From assembly GCA_011799875.1 (NCBI GenBank), contig CM022302.1:54351153-54415152 (forward strand): a DNA stretch of 64,000 bases, given 5' to 3'. Each line of letters starts with the position of its first letter. The first letter of the stretch is position 1. The translations under genes and the position numbers were made by a program. The notes under the pieces are model-generated. The model was not told where the DNA came from and made no database searches. It was given only the letters and a program-made list of their open reading frames with translations. The stretch is from Thinopyrum elongatum. Its lineage: Eukaryota > Streptophyta > Magnoliopsida > Poales > Poaceae. Below are positions 44,518 to 55,176 of the stretch, piece by piece.

Positions 44518-45235
44518 ACCTTTTCACCTTCATTTGTAGGATTTAATTTGGCACTAAACCATTGGAAACTCAACATTTTCTTTCCCAACTCTCCATTTGC
44601 TAAATCAAATCACGATTTGTAGTACAGCTCCGAAAGGTTACAATACTTTTGACTGTAGGTTCAACAATATATATATGTAGCTAGCCTTGAAGCCAATGTG
44701 ATGACGAAGACTTTGACCTGGAGTTTTTTTTATTGAGTCAGTGTCATTTTCTGCATATTACATCTGAGTGCCCTACTTAATTATTTAGAAAAATAATATG
44801 GCAACTTAATCATCTAAAGTGAGGCTGCTGGCGACTATGCAACAATGATAAAAACCATTTTGCAGAAATCTGAATGTGTTGATCTATATCTGAGTCGATA
44901 CTATGGTGACATAGACACGTTTCACTCCGCCGATGCCGCAAGCCCCAGGTTAATACCTAATACCTCCTTTCATTGATTTCTTCATTATGAATTTATGGCT
45001 CTTGAAGCACCTTACATGATTAAATTTACAAAAAAAAAATGCTAGTTAAGTGACGTCACCATACAAATGGGGTCTGGTGCATTCTGTTCAGGGAATGTCC
45101 CGTCTGACCAGCATACAGTAGGCCAGACGGCGATCGATGTGCTGCGCACTAGCCGCCGAGGAGTGCCTCTTCGTCTCGGTGAAACTCGAGTTTTTTACAA
45201 GAAAAAAAGACCCGTGATACGCAGCCGCCTCTTCT
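44518..45235 (+). other. unassigned stretch with one exon-like segment
   Basis: AT-rich sequence without repeats I recognise. 44824-44948 is open for 41 codons (ATMIKTILQKSECVDLYLSR, then YYGDIDTFHSADAASP), bounded by AG on the left and AG|GTTAAT on the right, as an internal exon would be. I do not recognise the protein. It may be a gene fragment carried by a transposon. Confidence 0.25.
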
Positions 45236-45445
45236 AAAAAAAAGACTAGGGTTTCCTCTGCCTCCTGTCGGCGCCGTCGCCGGTCCGCCTTGTCTTTGAT
45301 GGCCATAGGGCCATGACGGCGTGGTGGATCCCGGCCCTTACCGATGGGAGGGCTCCGTCTTTAGATGTTCTTTCGAGTTTTGTTAGGTTTTATGTCCTGC
45401 TCAGCGGCGCGTCCCTGAAGACAGGGACGGAGCTCCCGTGTAAGG
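45236..45445 (+). mobile_element. LINE 5'-leader-like fragment
   Basis: CTAGGGTTTCCTCTGCCTCC, GTCGGCGCCGTCGCCGG, TGATGGCCATAGGGCCATGA and GTGGATCCCGGCCCTTACCG resemble GC-rich LINE leaders in Triticeae. No coding follows. 45446-45710 holds a 22 bp direct repeat (AGCCCAGCCGTAGAAGCCCA at about 45544 and 45581) and nothing else I can name. Confidence 0.35.
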
Positions 45446-45712
45446 GCTGGTGTCAAAAATTGACACCAGTGCCGATCGTAACCTGAAGTAATCTTGTTAA
45501 TAGGATTTATCTTTGACCCCAGCCCAAAAAAATGATTGACCCCAGCCCAGCCGTAGAAGCCCAAAGCACAGCCTAATTCCAGCCCAGCCGTAGAAGCCCA
45601 CAGTCAATAAAAAGATATGCGGTCGTCCCACCAAATTCCTATATGCCTTTTTTTTTCTTTTTCGGGCAACTCCTATACGCCGCTGCACACAGCCCAAAGG
45701 CAGTCGTTCGTG

Positions 45713-45973
45713 TGTTTGGTTCGGTGGAATTAGAGATGGGGAATGGGAGTTGAGGGATGTGGAGATTAAAAGTCCACTGTTTGATTAGAGGGGAATGGGA
45801 GTTGAGGGATGTGAAGATTAAAAGTCCACTGTTTGATTAGAGGGAATGGGAGTTTAAGTGGGAAGGGGAATGGGAGTTGAGGAAGCCAATTCCCACCGAT
45901 TTCTTCGCAGGGGTACCCTGTTAATTCGTGAGCAGAGTTTTATCCTACGTCAATTCCCACCGTATACCAAACA
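45713..45973. mobile_element. short inverted-repeat element (MITE-like)
   Basis: Ends TGTTTGGTTCGGTGG and (reverse) TGTTTGGTATACGGTGGG face each other over 261 bp. Inside, a unit of about 58 bp (GGGAATGGGAGTTGAGGGATG, then AAAAGTCCACTGTTTGATTAG) is tandemly repeated twice plus a part. No ORF. Superfamily not assigned. Confidence 0.45.
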
Positions 45974-46439
45974 AGGGATTAAGAGTAAAAATCTACTTCC
46001 CATGACTAATCACTCCATAAACACTCATGTGCAAACTCCCATTCTCCTGCCTACGCGCAGGAGTTTCTCTCTCTTTGTCTCATCGCCTCCTCTCATGCCC
46101 GGTTTTGGCTGCTCTATCTGCGCTGATAATTCCTTGCTGGTGCTGCCTGGTGGAATTACAGAGAGACGAGCCGACGAATCAGCGGGATTTTGGTCTAATC
46201 TGTGAACGCCGGCTGGCCGATTGTTGCGGCATAATCTGGTGCTAATCTACCAAGCGTAGATCGACTCTTCCCAGGTATGCCTCGTGACACGCATCTGTAC
46301 AACCTTTAGACTAAATTTCGTATCTGAACTAAATAGAAATTTTGTTGATCTCTTCCTTGATTCATGTACGACTAGGAGGTTATGGACAGATTTTTGTGGA
46401 AACGGCCACTACCATCAGTTGCAGCAAGGACTTCAAGGT

Positions 46440-46649
46440 CACTTAGTGTTATGACCAGCATATTAGGGGCTTAGTCCAGTTAGTTGTGGCCCAGTTTATC
46501 TTATCGTTATTAGGAGCTTAGCCTAATTATCTTATTAGGAGGATTATATAAACTCGTGTAAGGACCCGTTTTGGAATTAAGGAAGAAGCAATCATATTTG
46601 CTCGGCTGCCTTAGGGAGCCGGGAGACCTAACCCTAGTCGCCGCCCCTG

Positions 46650-46736
<87 letters not shown>

Positions 46737-46862
46737 ACGCAACGACGGCGCCCCAGCGCCGGCAACCATGCTTTCCTCCACACCATCCCTCCTTCCACCC
46801 CTACAATCTGAGACCACGCCCTGGTAGGGATCCGGTTCCTACCACTTAGACTTAGACAAGAT
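46440..46862 (+). mobile_element. Copia-type LTR relic
   Basis: CAGCATATTAGGGGCTTAG, TGTGGCCCAGTTTATCTTAT, TTATATAAACTCGTGTAAGG (TATA-like) and CTGAGACCACGCCCTGGTAG resemble the promoter half of a Triticeae Copia LTR. It contains the CT microsatellite. Neither LTR border nor interior is visible. Confidence 0.4.
46650..46739. repeat. microsatellite (CT)n then (GC)n
   Basis: 75 bases of CT dinucleotide with one TTT interruption, followed by about 12 bases of GC repeat. The Ser/Leu-rich and Arg/Glu-rich ORFs on either strand come from it. Confidence 0.97.
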
Positions 46863-47517
46863 CATACTCATGTATCAATCGTTAGTACTACTATTCTCTC
46901 TATGCCGCACTCGAACATTCACTACTAGAGAAAACCTTATACACAGAGGTATAGCAGCAGCGCTGGTCAAAACTAAGCGCTACTGCTACTTAGTAGTAGC
47001 GCTCGTCACAAAAGCACGCTACAACTATAGTTGTAGCAGTAGCGCCTCTGCGCAAAAAAGCGCTACTACTATAATTTCCACACTGTTGCCGGTAGGCTAG
47101 GAATAGTAGTAGTGAGCCTGTGTGAAACACACTATTGCTAAGTGCGTTGTAGCAGCGCGTTTCTATGGTAGAGCGCTACTGCTAAGAAAAAGAAAATAAG
47201 TAGAAAAATTAATAGAAAAATAAATGAAAATGAAAGAAATAGAAAAAGGAGAAATGAAAAAAAGAAAAAGAAAAATAGAGGAGAAAGGCATAGCAGTAGC
47301 GCTTGTTCTCACAAAGCGCTATATCTACTTTAGCAGTAGCGCTTTTCTGGTCACGCGCTATAGCTAAGTTCCTCAGATAAAAGGAAAAGGAAAAGAAAAA
47401 TAAATAGCTGCTTCCAGTAGAAGTAGCGTGTTTTAGTGGAAAACGATATAGCTACCTTAGCTATAGCGCGTTTTCTTTGCCAGCGCTACTGCTAGTTTGA
47501 CTTAACCACACGCGCGG

Positions 47518-47760
47518 GCTCGAAATTTTGTTAAGTTCTTTTCCCCCTCTCCCCTTCTCCCCTCACCCTCGCCCGCCGTCGATCTGTCTCCGCCGTCGAT
47601 CGCCCCTGCGCCTGAGCCGCGCGCCTCCGTCGCCGCCACCGGAGCCGCGCGCCATCGCCGCCACCGGAGCCGCGCGCCCCCGAAGCCAGCTCGTCCGCTC
47701 CTCGCCGCCCTTGCCTCCCCGCAACCGTTCCCCCGAGCCACCCTCAACGCCCTCCTCTCT
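47518..47760 (+). other. possible 5' exon of the CACTA gene
   Basis: GC-rich, Pro/Arg-coding block with repeated GCCGCCACCGGAGCCGCGCG, ending at CTCTCT|GTAAGCC, a plausible splice donor. No recognisable domain; it could be untranslated leader. 47761-48700 is intron-like, AT-rich, with repeats of TTAATTAGGTTAGGGCAGTA and GTATATGCTTAAGTA. Confidence 0.35.
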
Positions 47761-48737
47761 GTAAGCCCCACCCCTCCTCTATAGGTTAATTAACTTTGGT
47801 GAATTTAGTTATGAACCCTAGGAATTAGCAGTAGTGGTACTAGTAGATGTTAATTAGATTAACTTAGATTAATTAGGTTAGGGCAGTAGAGCAGCAGCAT
47901 ATAACAGGACCCTAGGAATTAACTTAGGTTAATTAGGTTAGGGCAGTAGTGGTACTAGTAGATGTTAATTATATGTTTTTTAGTTAGGGAAGTAGGGTTT
48001 TACTAGGTCAATTAGGTGAAGTTAAATGAATGACCTAAATGAATAAAATTAGTAGTTAACTGAATTTTTAGGACAAATTTGTATATGCTTAAGTACTTAA
48101 CTAAATATTATTTTTAGGACAAACTTGTATATGCTTAAGTAGTTAACTAAATATATTATATGGTTGTATATATAGTTGCTTAAGTACTTATATAGTTGTT
48201 CTGCACCCAATGTATGCTTAAGTAGTTGTATAATTCCTACGGTTCATCAATGGGTGCTTAAATAGTTGTAGATGCTTAAGTAGCTAGCTAGGGTTCATCT
48301 AATTAGTTAGTACTTGTAGATGCTTAAGTACTAGGACAGTAGGGTTAGGGCAGTAGGGTTTAACTAGATGTTAATTAGGGCAGTAGGGTTTATTTTAGAG
48401 AAAAAATTCAGTATAAAAATATAAATTTCTATCAGTGCTGCAAGTGTACTAGGTTCCTAATTTTTACTGATTTTTTATTATGACAGAAATTTAGGACATA
48501 ATTTGAATTGAGTTCTAGGGTTCATAATTTGAAATTTGTGTAGATTTTCTTGAAGTGTCAAACATTGAACTGGTCATGATATATGTAAATTCCTCAATTG
48601 TGTTTGCTCATGTTTATCTACTGTTGTAGTTGCTTATGTACATGTTCTTAAGTGGTCCTGTTATATGCAACATTGAAGTGGTTCGATTGTGCCCAAGTGG
48701 CCTTTTGTTGTTTGCAGGGAATGATTCCGAGTGGCCT

Positions 48738-48922
48738 ATGTTTTGCCGGAATGTTGATTCATTTCCATTCCGGCAAATTTCAGGTGCTCAATTTGTCCAT
48801 TTTTTAGCAAAAGTCATTCCAAAATTTTCTGTGAATTTCGGCATGACTTGTGCTACAAATTAGGACATATCGAGTCCCCGGGATTTGCCGCACCGGAATG
48901 AATCAACGTTCTAGCAAAACAT
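48738..48922. repeat. imperfect inverted repeat within the CACTA gene
   Basis: Left arm 48738-48777 (ATGTTTTGCCGGAATGTTGA...) pairs with 48884-48922 (...AACGTTCTAGCAAAACAT), about 40 bp per arm and 106 bp between. A perfect 12-bp hairpin (TTTGCCGGAATG) also lies within the left arm (48742-48777). It would form a foldback in a transcript. Confidence 0.6.
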
Positions 48923-48993
48923 AGTCCTTTTTTTATGTCATTATCCATTTTATTAGGTCTAGAATTAATTGACTAGATTTAATCGTAGAAAAC

Positions 48994-50116
48994 ATGGCTA
49001 GCAACGATGAAGGACAGGGTTCTGGTGATTTCAACGTCTACGAGGCAGCAGACGCCTATTTGAACCTTCTTGACAAGCAACGGTTGTTGCAGGGCCCATC
49101 TATCACATCGGAGACTGAGACCGACATCGAGACCGGCGCCGAGACCGGCACCAAGACTGGCGGAGCCGGTATAGAACCAAAACCAAAGAGGCAACGGCGC
49201 CCAAACCAGCTCATCACTACTAGAGTGGTGGTCACGGAGGTGGACAATGGCAATTTTGAGCTAAAAGAGGCCGCGGAAGCGCGCGCGTGCTACGGCAATC
49301 AAATAGGCTGCATACTACGGGCTTGCGCCACCATCAACGATGTGAAACTATGGAAGATACCAGATATGAAGCAGTCCCTCCTAACGAAGCTGCACCAGGT
49401 GTTCTTGTTCCCGGGCCGGCATGAAAGCAAATATAAAAATCCAGATAAAGACCCGACAATAAAGAAGATAAACAGACGCGCCATGGGCAAGTTTAGCGGC
49501 GCGTTGTCTGCCTGAAAAGTAAGGGTGAAAGCAAGGATCATCGTCAAAAAGGAGCCCTACTCCGAGATTGTAAAGTATAATCCGTCAATTACGGAAGAGC
49601 AGTTTGAAATATTCAAGGCGGCTTGCGTTGCCGAAGCTGCCAAAGAAAAGTCAGAGTACATGAAGGGGCTTCAAGAGAGGAACATGGGGTGCCACCACCT
49701 CGGAAGCTGTGGTTACGCCGGGAAGAGGTCCATATGGTCCAAGGAGGACACGGAACGCGAAAGTCTAGGCATCCCAGACCCCTTGGCGGAGTTCACTGTC
49801 CCGTAGGAGCGTGACGTCCTCAGGGCCCGGTACCATTGGGACCCAGTCAAGAAAGTTTTCGAGACAGACCCGGTCACGACGGAGTTCATGAGACTGCTGG
49901 TAATTTTTAATTACCCCCTAATTTTAGCTTATGATATGTTGCTTCTATTTTTGCCAAGTCTGCCTCTTTCTGTTGCTCAACTATATATGTTGCATATCAT
50001 CGACTCATGTGACGATGCAGGTGCATAGATCATCGATGGCGAAGAAGTGCTACGCCAGGAGTATACGACGAGTGGCCGGAGTGTTAGGCCCATGTGTACC
50101 AGTTTCCGGTTTCTGA
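48994..50116 (+). pseudogene. plant CACTA (Ptta/En/Spm type) transposase-related gene, broken
   Basis: Starts MASNDEGQGSGDFNVYEAAD and has an acidic Thr/Glu repeat (TETDIETGAETGTKTG). The conserved region follows: KLHQVFLFPGRHESKYKNPD, INRRAMGKFSGALSA, then past a stop VKARIIVKKEPYSEIVKYNP, ERNMGCHHLGSCGYAGKRS and WDPVKKVFETDPVTTEFMRLL. TGA at 49513-49515 replaces an expected Trp and TAG at 49804-49806 a sense codon, both in one frame. An intron-like segment runs from CTG|GTAATT (about 49902) to GATGCAG (about 50021), followed by a last exon ending TGA at 50114-50116. The pattern fits the Transposase_24 domain, a companion protein of plant CACTA elements rather than the DDE transposase. Confidence 0.7.
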
Positions 50117-50685
50117 GCGACAACCAGTAGTTAGTTTAGGTTCACGCTAATGCGAGAGAGGGATATGAACTCATGTACTGCATAGTTCCGCTCTCACTCA
50201 TAGCGATAGCTTTTCTCGCGTATATCATTGTTTAGATGGATGGCGATGTAGTTGCAAGTAATCAAGACTTGTATCGCTATTTTCGAGATGATGACGAGAG
50301 ACTACTTTGTGTTGGATGATGATTATGATGATGACATGATTTGATGAGACTATTTGTATGTATATGCTATGATTACATTTTATGTGTATGATATACTAAA
50401 GATTATTGTATAAAGCCTGTTCAAATACAAAACAAATATGCAGAAAAAAAACAGAAACTAATAAAACTAGCAGTAGCGAGGGGAATAAAGTTAGCAGCAG
50501 CGCGCTCTTACCAATAGCGTGTCCTAGTTAAAAGCGCTGCAGCTATTAGCAGTAGCGCGTTGCACTGAAGCTCGCTGCTGCTAGGCATGTATAGCAGTAG
50601 CGTGGGACAACACGTGCTACTGCTACTTGTTAGCTGTAGCGCCTTATCAGTAGCGCGGCACCCCGCGCTACTGCTAGGCAAAAAA

Positions 50686-52209
50686 CCAGCTGAAAGATCG
50701 AGGATGTCGCCTAGAGGGGGGGGGGGGGGAGGGGTGAATAGGCGCTTTAAAATAATTTCGGTTTAGGCTTGAACAAATGCGGAATAAACCTAGCGGTTAA
50801 ATTGTCAACAACTTATGCTAAGCAAGATAAACAACTAAGTGATAGCAAGATATATGACAAGAAACAATATGGCTATCACAAAGTAAAGTGCATAAGTAAA
50901 GGGTTCAGTTAAGAGATAACCGAGGCACGCGGAGACGACGATGTATCCCGAAGTTCACACCCTTGCGGATGCTAATCTCCGTTTGGAGCGGTGTGGAGGC
51001 ACAATGCTCCCCAAGAAGCCACTAGGGCCACCGTAATCTCCTCACGCCCTCGCACAATGCAAGATGCCGTGATTCCACTAAGGGACCCTTGAGGGCGGTC
51101 ACCGAACCCGTACAAATGGCAACCCTTGGGGGCGGTCACCGAACCCGTACACTTTGGCAACCCTTGGGGGTGGTCACCGGTACCCGTCAAATTGCTCGGG
51201 GCGATCTCCACAACCTAATTGGAGACCCCAACGCTTGCCCGGAGCTTTACACCACAATGATTGAGCTCCGAACACCACCAACCGTCTAGGGCGCCCAAGC
51301 ACCCAAGAGGAACAAGCTCAAGGGTACCAAGCACCCAAGAGTAATAAGCTACTCAACTTCACTTCCACGTATCACCGTGGAGAACTCAAACCGATGCACC
51401 AAATACAATGGAAAGGGCACACGGTGTGCCCAAGTCCCTCTCTCCCAAATCCCACCAAAGCAACTAATGCTAGGGAGGAAAATGAGAGGAAGAACAAGGA
51501 GAACACCAAGAACTCCAAGATCTAGATCCAAGGGGTTCCCCTCACATAGAGGAGAAAGTGATTGGTGGAAATGTGCATCTAGATCTCCTCTCTCTTTTCC
51601 CCCAAAAACTAGCAAGAATCCATGGAGGGATTGAGAGATAGCAAGCTCGAAGAAGGTCAATAATGGGGGAAGAACACGAGCTCAAAGGATTAGGTTCATT
51701 GGGGAAGAAGACCCCCTTTTATAGGAGGGGAGAAATCCAAACGTTATCCTCACAGCCCGCACCGAGCGGTACTACCGCTCCAAGGAGCAGTACTACCGCT
51801 CGTCCTCACGGTACTACCGCTCGTCCTCACGGTACTACCGCTAGGGGTAGCGGTAGTACTACTGCTTGCGAGCGGTACTAAAAAAATACATCCGTGCCTA
51901 CCACCGCTGGACTTAAGACGAGTTTTTGGTCCGGAGCGGAAGTAGCCACGGAAGTAGCCGCGGTAGTACCGCTCCCAAGAGCGGTAGTAAAAAAAATTAC
52001 ATCCCCTCCAAGCGGTAGTACCGCTCCCATGAGCGGTACTACCGCTGCAGCCTTTTTAAGGACAGCAAAACTGACACAACTTCTGCAAACGGACTCCGAA
52101 TTCAACGAAACCAAGTTTGTTGGAAAGCTAGCAACAAGGGCTAACAAAATCTTGATAGAAATAACAATAAGAAGGAAAATAGAAAAGTCCCATAAGAAAA
52201 TGGTGAGAA
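50686..52209. other. repetitive DNA of unassigned class
   Basis: Starts AAGATCGAGGATGTCGCCTAG, then a run of 14 G (50717-50730) and GTGAATAGGCGCTTTAAAAT. It continues with GAGATAACCGAGGCACGCGG and three copies of CAACCCTTGGGGG(C/T)GGTCACCG between 51090 and 51180. This looks like a common Triticeae repeat but I cannot name it. ORFs under 110 codons are unconvincing. It is cut by a Copia LTR at 52210. Confidence 0.5.
51765..52045. repeat. palindromic AGCGGTAGTACCGCT-type repeats
   Basis: At least ten direct or inverted copies of GGTACTACCGCT / AGCGGTAGTACC, several forming local palindromes (for example GCGGTAGTACCGCT near 52013). They resemble DNA-transposon subterminal repeats, so this block may be the end of a CACTA-like element lacking visible termini. 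Confidence 0.6.
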
Positions 52210-52420
52210 TGTAGGAGATATGCCCTAGAGGCAGTAACAACAGTTATTTTGTATCTCCTGGTTTGTAATGAAAGTTTATGTTCCATGCTATAACTGCTGT
52301 GGCTCCTGAGCCCGTATATCCATAAAGGCTCTGAGGAAAACCCATGTGCACGTGTGGGATAATAAACAGTGATATGTATTCCTAGTCATGCCTCTAAGAC
52401 TAGCTCAAGTATTGCATGAT
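52210..52420 (+). repeat. Angela-like Copia LTR fragment (first 211 bp)
   Basis: Starts TGTAGGAGATATGCCCTAGA and follows the LTR at 1554 with many differences to GCTCAAGTATTGCATGAT, where G2 begins. The rest should lie beyond G2, outside the window. Confidence 0.85.
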
Positions 52421-53054
52421 TGTAACACCCCCTGTATTAAGCTACAGAGATCACCCTTTTGATGAGGCCATGTCATCATGATTAATAGTGCATAATCATC
52501 ATTAGCATCATATTGCATTTCAACTCCTAAGCCAGATTCAAATTTAAATGAAAGTGGGATATAAAAGTTGTCCAACATAGAAACTAAAATGTCAGATAAA
52601 TAACAAATATTCCAGAGGCTATTCAAAAATTGAAACCAACATCATTGGAATTGGATAAGTGACTCGAACAACCTCAAACAGTGGATAAAGATAATATTTA
52701 ATAACCATTTATTAAATCTGAAATAAATATGGAATTATGTTTTGTCCAAACTAATTTTAGGTGTTAAGGAATAATGCACTGGTATTTATGAAATAGGTCA
52801 CACTTTTTACAAAAAACCATTTGGGGCCTAAACATTTAACAGTAGAGAAAAGAGAATAAAGAAAAGGAAAAAGAAACAGAAAAGGAAAAAAAGAGCAACA
52901 CCCCCCCCCACGCTCCCCCCCCCCCGACTGGGCCTCGGCCCAGCAAGCCACCGGCCGCCAGGCCGCCCAGCCGGCGCCTACTTAGGCTGGCCACCCCCCG
53001 GCCAAACCCTAACCCCCGACGGCCCGACCCCCCAGTCCCCCCCGTACCCGCCCT

Positions 53055-54075
53055 AAGGGCAAATCGCGCTAACGACGTGAGGGGTCAGGTGCTCCCTTCG
53101 CGCCCGTGGGGACTGTCGGTACGTCACATCAACCCGGGGGTGTTTGTAAGGTGGGTAGATTTGTGCGCCCGAAATTTGGCTCGCCAGTGCTGGGAGTCCC
53201 CCGTCTAGTTGTCTTGGCGGCTTTTTTCTCTTTCCTACCCGGAGGTCCAGCGAGGGTTTGGTATCAGCGGTCAGGCCGGGTGCCCCGGCCCTCGTCGTGA
53301 TGGTTAAGGGTGTGTGGTGTCGGGGGGTGTGGTGTGTTTTGTGTATCGGACTGGTGGGGGGGGGGGCTGCTGCGCCTTTGTCCTTCGTTGTGTATTGGTT
53401 TGACGGCGGTGGTTGGCTGCGTCGCCGCGGGTCGGTGGCCCTGTCATGGTTGTTGGGGGGGGCTGGTTTGCCTTGTTGTTGTGTGGAGAGATTGGCAGTG
53501 ACAAGGTTTAGAGGGGGAAGTTTGTGTTGGGCGGCGTGGGGGTTGTTGCGTTTCCTTTGCGGGATAAGTGGTGTGGTGATCTGCTTGCTTAAGTAAGGCG
53601 CATGTTTGTGGGGTACGGTTGAGGAGAGGTTGTAGCCTGTGGGGTGAGGAGGGTTGGCAGGGTTGTGCGGAGTCACGAAGCGTAGTCGTTGTGATAGGCG
53701 GTGCTTCAGGGCTGTTCTGTGGGTGGGGGGCTCGCCTCGGGACCTACGGGTTGGGGTTCCTGCGGTTTTCGCTGAGGGGTAACAGTGTGTCGCGTGTGTG
53801 CAAGTGTTTGTGGGGGAGGGGGTTAGGAGTTTGGGGGGTGGGTGAGGAGGTGTTGGTGGCTCCCTTGAGGATGTCGTGTTGTGTCGGGAGAGTGTGTGAA
53901 GGATTGAGGGTGGTCTGGGGCGTGTTTTAATTGCGCGTGTGGCTTCTGTTGGAGATATGGAGGGTGTGGGGTAGTTGGGTTGAGTTATCTGACGTGTCGG
54001 TGATGGGTCAGATAGGTAGTGGGGGGTATTCTTGGGGGTCTGTTGTGCGGGTAGTTAGTTTGTTGTGTTTCGGGA
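53055..54075. other. 1 kb strongly G/T-skewed patch in the G2 LTR
   Basis: The plus strand is dominated by G and T (for example GTGTGTGGTGTCGGGGGGTG), with few A or C. It is unlike either flank and has no counterpart in the G1 LTR. A 207-codon minus-strand ORF is a result of the skew. It could be a real insertion or poor consensus. Confidence 0.6.
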
Positions 54076-55146
54076 AAAAAAGCGGAGAAGAGAAGCGGGG
54101 GTTTCTTTGTTCGTAGTGGGCATTCCTCCTCCCCGCTCTTTTATGCATCTCTCCCTGGCTCGCCCCTGGCGTTTTTGCTTTCTGCCTTTGCCTCGTCTCC
54201 CTTCCTCTACTTCTGCTCCTTCTCCGTTCTCGCCGACGCCGCCCGTCGCCGCTCCCCCTCGTCAGCCCCCACCTCCCGATCCAGATCGGGATCGGGATAG
54301 CGGAACGACCCCGTCCCTCGGTCGCGGCGACGACCGCGCCGCCTCGCCGTCGCCGTTGGACGCCGCCCCCGGATCCCCTCTTCCTCGCCGGCCTGCTCCC
54401 TCGACGCCGCTCGCCCCGACGCGCCCGACCGCGCCGCCTCGCCCTCGCCGCACGACGCCACCGCCCGGAGCCTCCCTCGCCGGTCTGCCTCGTCCACGTC
54501 GCCGCTTCGTCCCCGCCGGCCTGCCTCCCCATCGCCGTCGTCCCCGTCGACCACCCCGACCCCGCTGCCCCGTCCCTACGGATCCGGTGAGGCCTCGGGC
54601 CTCTCCCCCCTCTCTGCTCGCGCACGCGCCGCGCACTGCCATACTCGCGCGCTCTGCCGCAGCGCGCGCGCGCCGCCCCTGCCCTCTCTCGCGCGCCCGC
54701 GCGTCTCCTCGCCGCCAACCGCCCTCCGGCCCCCCGCTTACGCCTCCGCGCGACCGCCGCCCGCTGCGCTCCAGCTCACCGCCGGCGCCCGCGGCCGCTC
54801 AGCCACCGCGCCGCCGCCCCGCCTCCGGCCCTGCCGTGGCCTCGCCGGCGCCCGCCCCGCCGACCGCCCGTGCGTCCCCTTTTGGGCACCGGACATGTCC
54901 GTCCCGAAAGGGGCACGCCCCGGACGTGTCCGCCCCTGGGCCACTGCCCAGTGGGGCCCGAACCCCTGTGACACTGACGAATGGGGCCCACGGCCCAGAA
55001 ACAGTTTAAGAAATAGAAATAAAATAAATAATTAAAATAATTAAATAATTAATTAATTAATTAATTAGTTATTAATCCTGATTAGGTAATCTAATTAACT
55101 GATTAGTGTTAATTAAACCAGTAATTAGTTTAACTTAATTAACTGC

Positions 55147-55176
55147 TGACGTCAGCATGATGTCATGCTGACGTCA
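55147..55176. promoter_or_regulatory. perfect 14-bp-arm palindrome in chromovirus LTR (G2 copy)
   Basis: TGACGTCAGCATGA, two bases, exact reverse complement, containing two TGACGTCA bZIP-type cores. Counterpart of 16531-16560 in G1. Confidence 0.65.

Larger units (their letters stand above)
46920..50685 (+). mobile_element. CACTA transposon with broken transposase gene, 3' end missing
   Basis: Left end CACTACTAGAGAAAACC at 46920. Dense AGCAGTAGCGC / GCGCTACTGCTA repeats, direct and inverted, occupy 46950-47490 and again 50465-50685, the two subterminal regions. Between them is a transposase-type gene relic. The expected right terminus (reverse of CACTACTAGAG) is absent; sequence changes character at about 50686. 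Immobile as it stands. Confidence 0.75.

Noticed and set aside
46571..46849. Ser-Leu repeat protein
   Set aside because: Encoded by the CT microsatellite in an LTR relic.
51349..52240. ORFs of 103-120 codons in the unassigned repeat
   Set aside because: Overlapping on both strands, low complexity in part, built from the palindromic repeats; no family resemblance.
53053..53676. 207-codon minus-strand ORF
   Set aside because: Produced by the G/T skew (few stop codons on the complementary C/A-rich strand). Pro/His/Thr-rich without recognisable domain.
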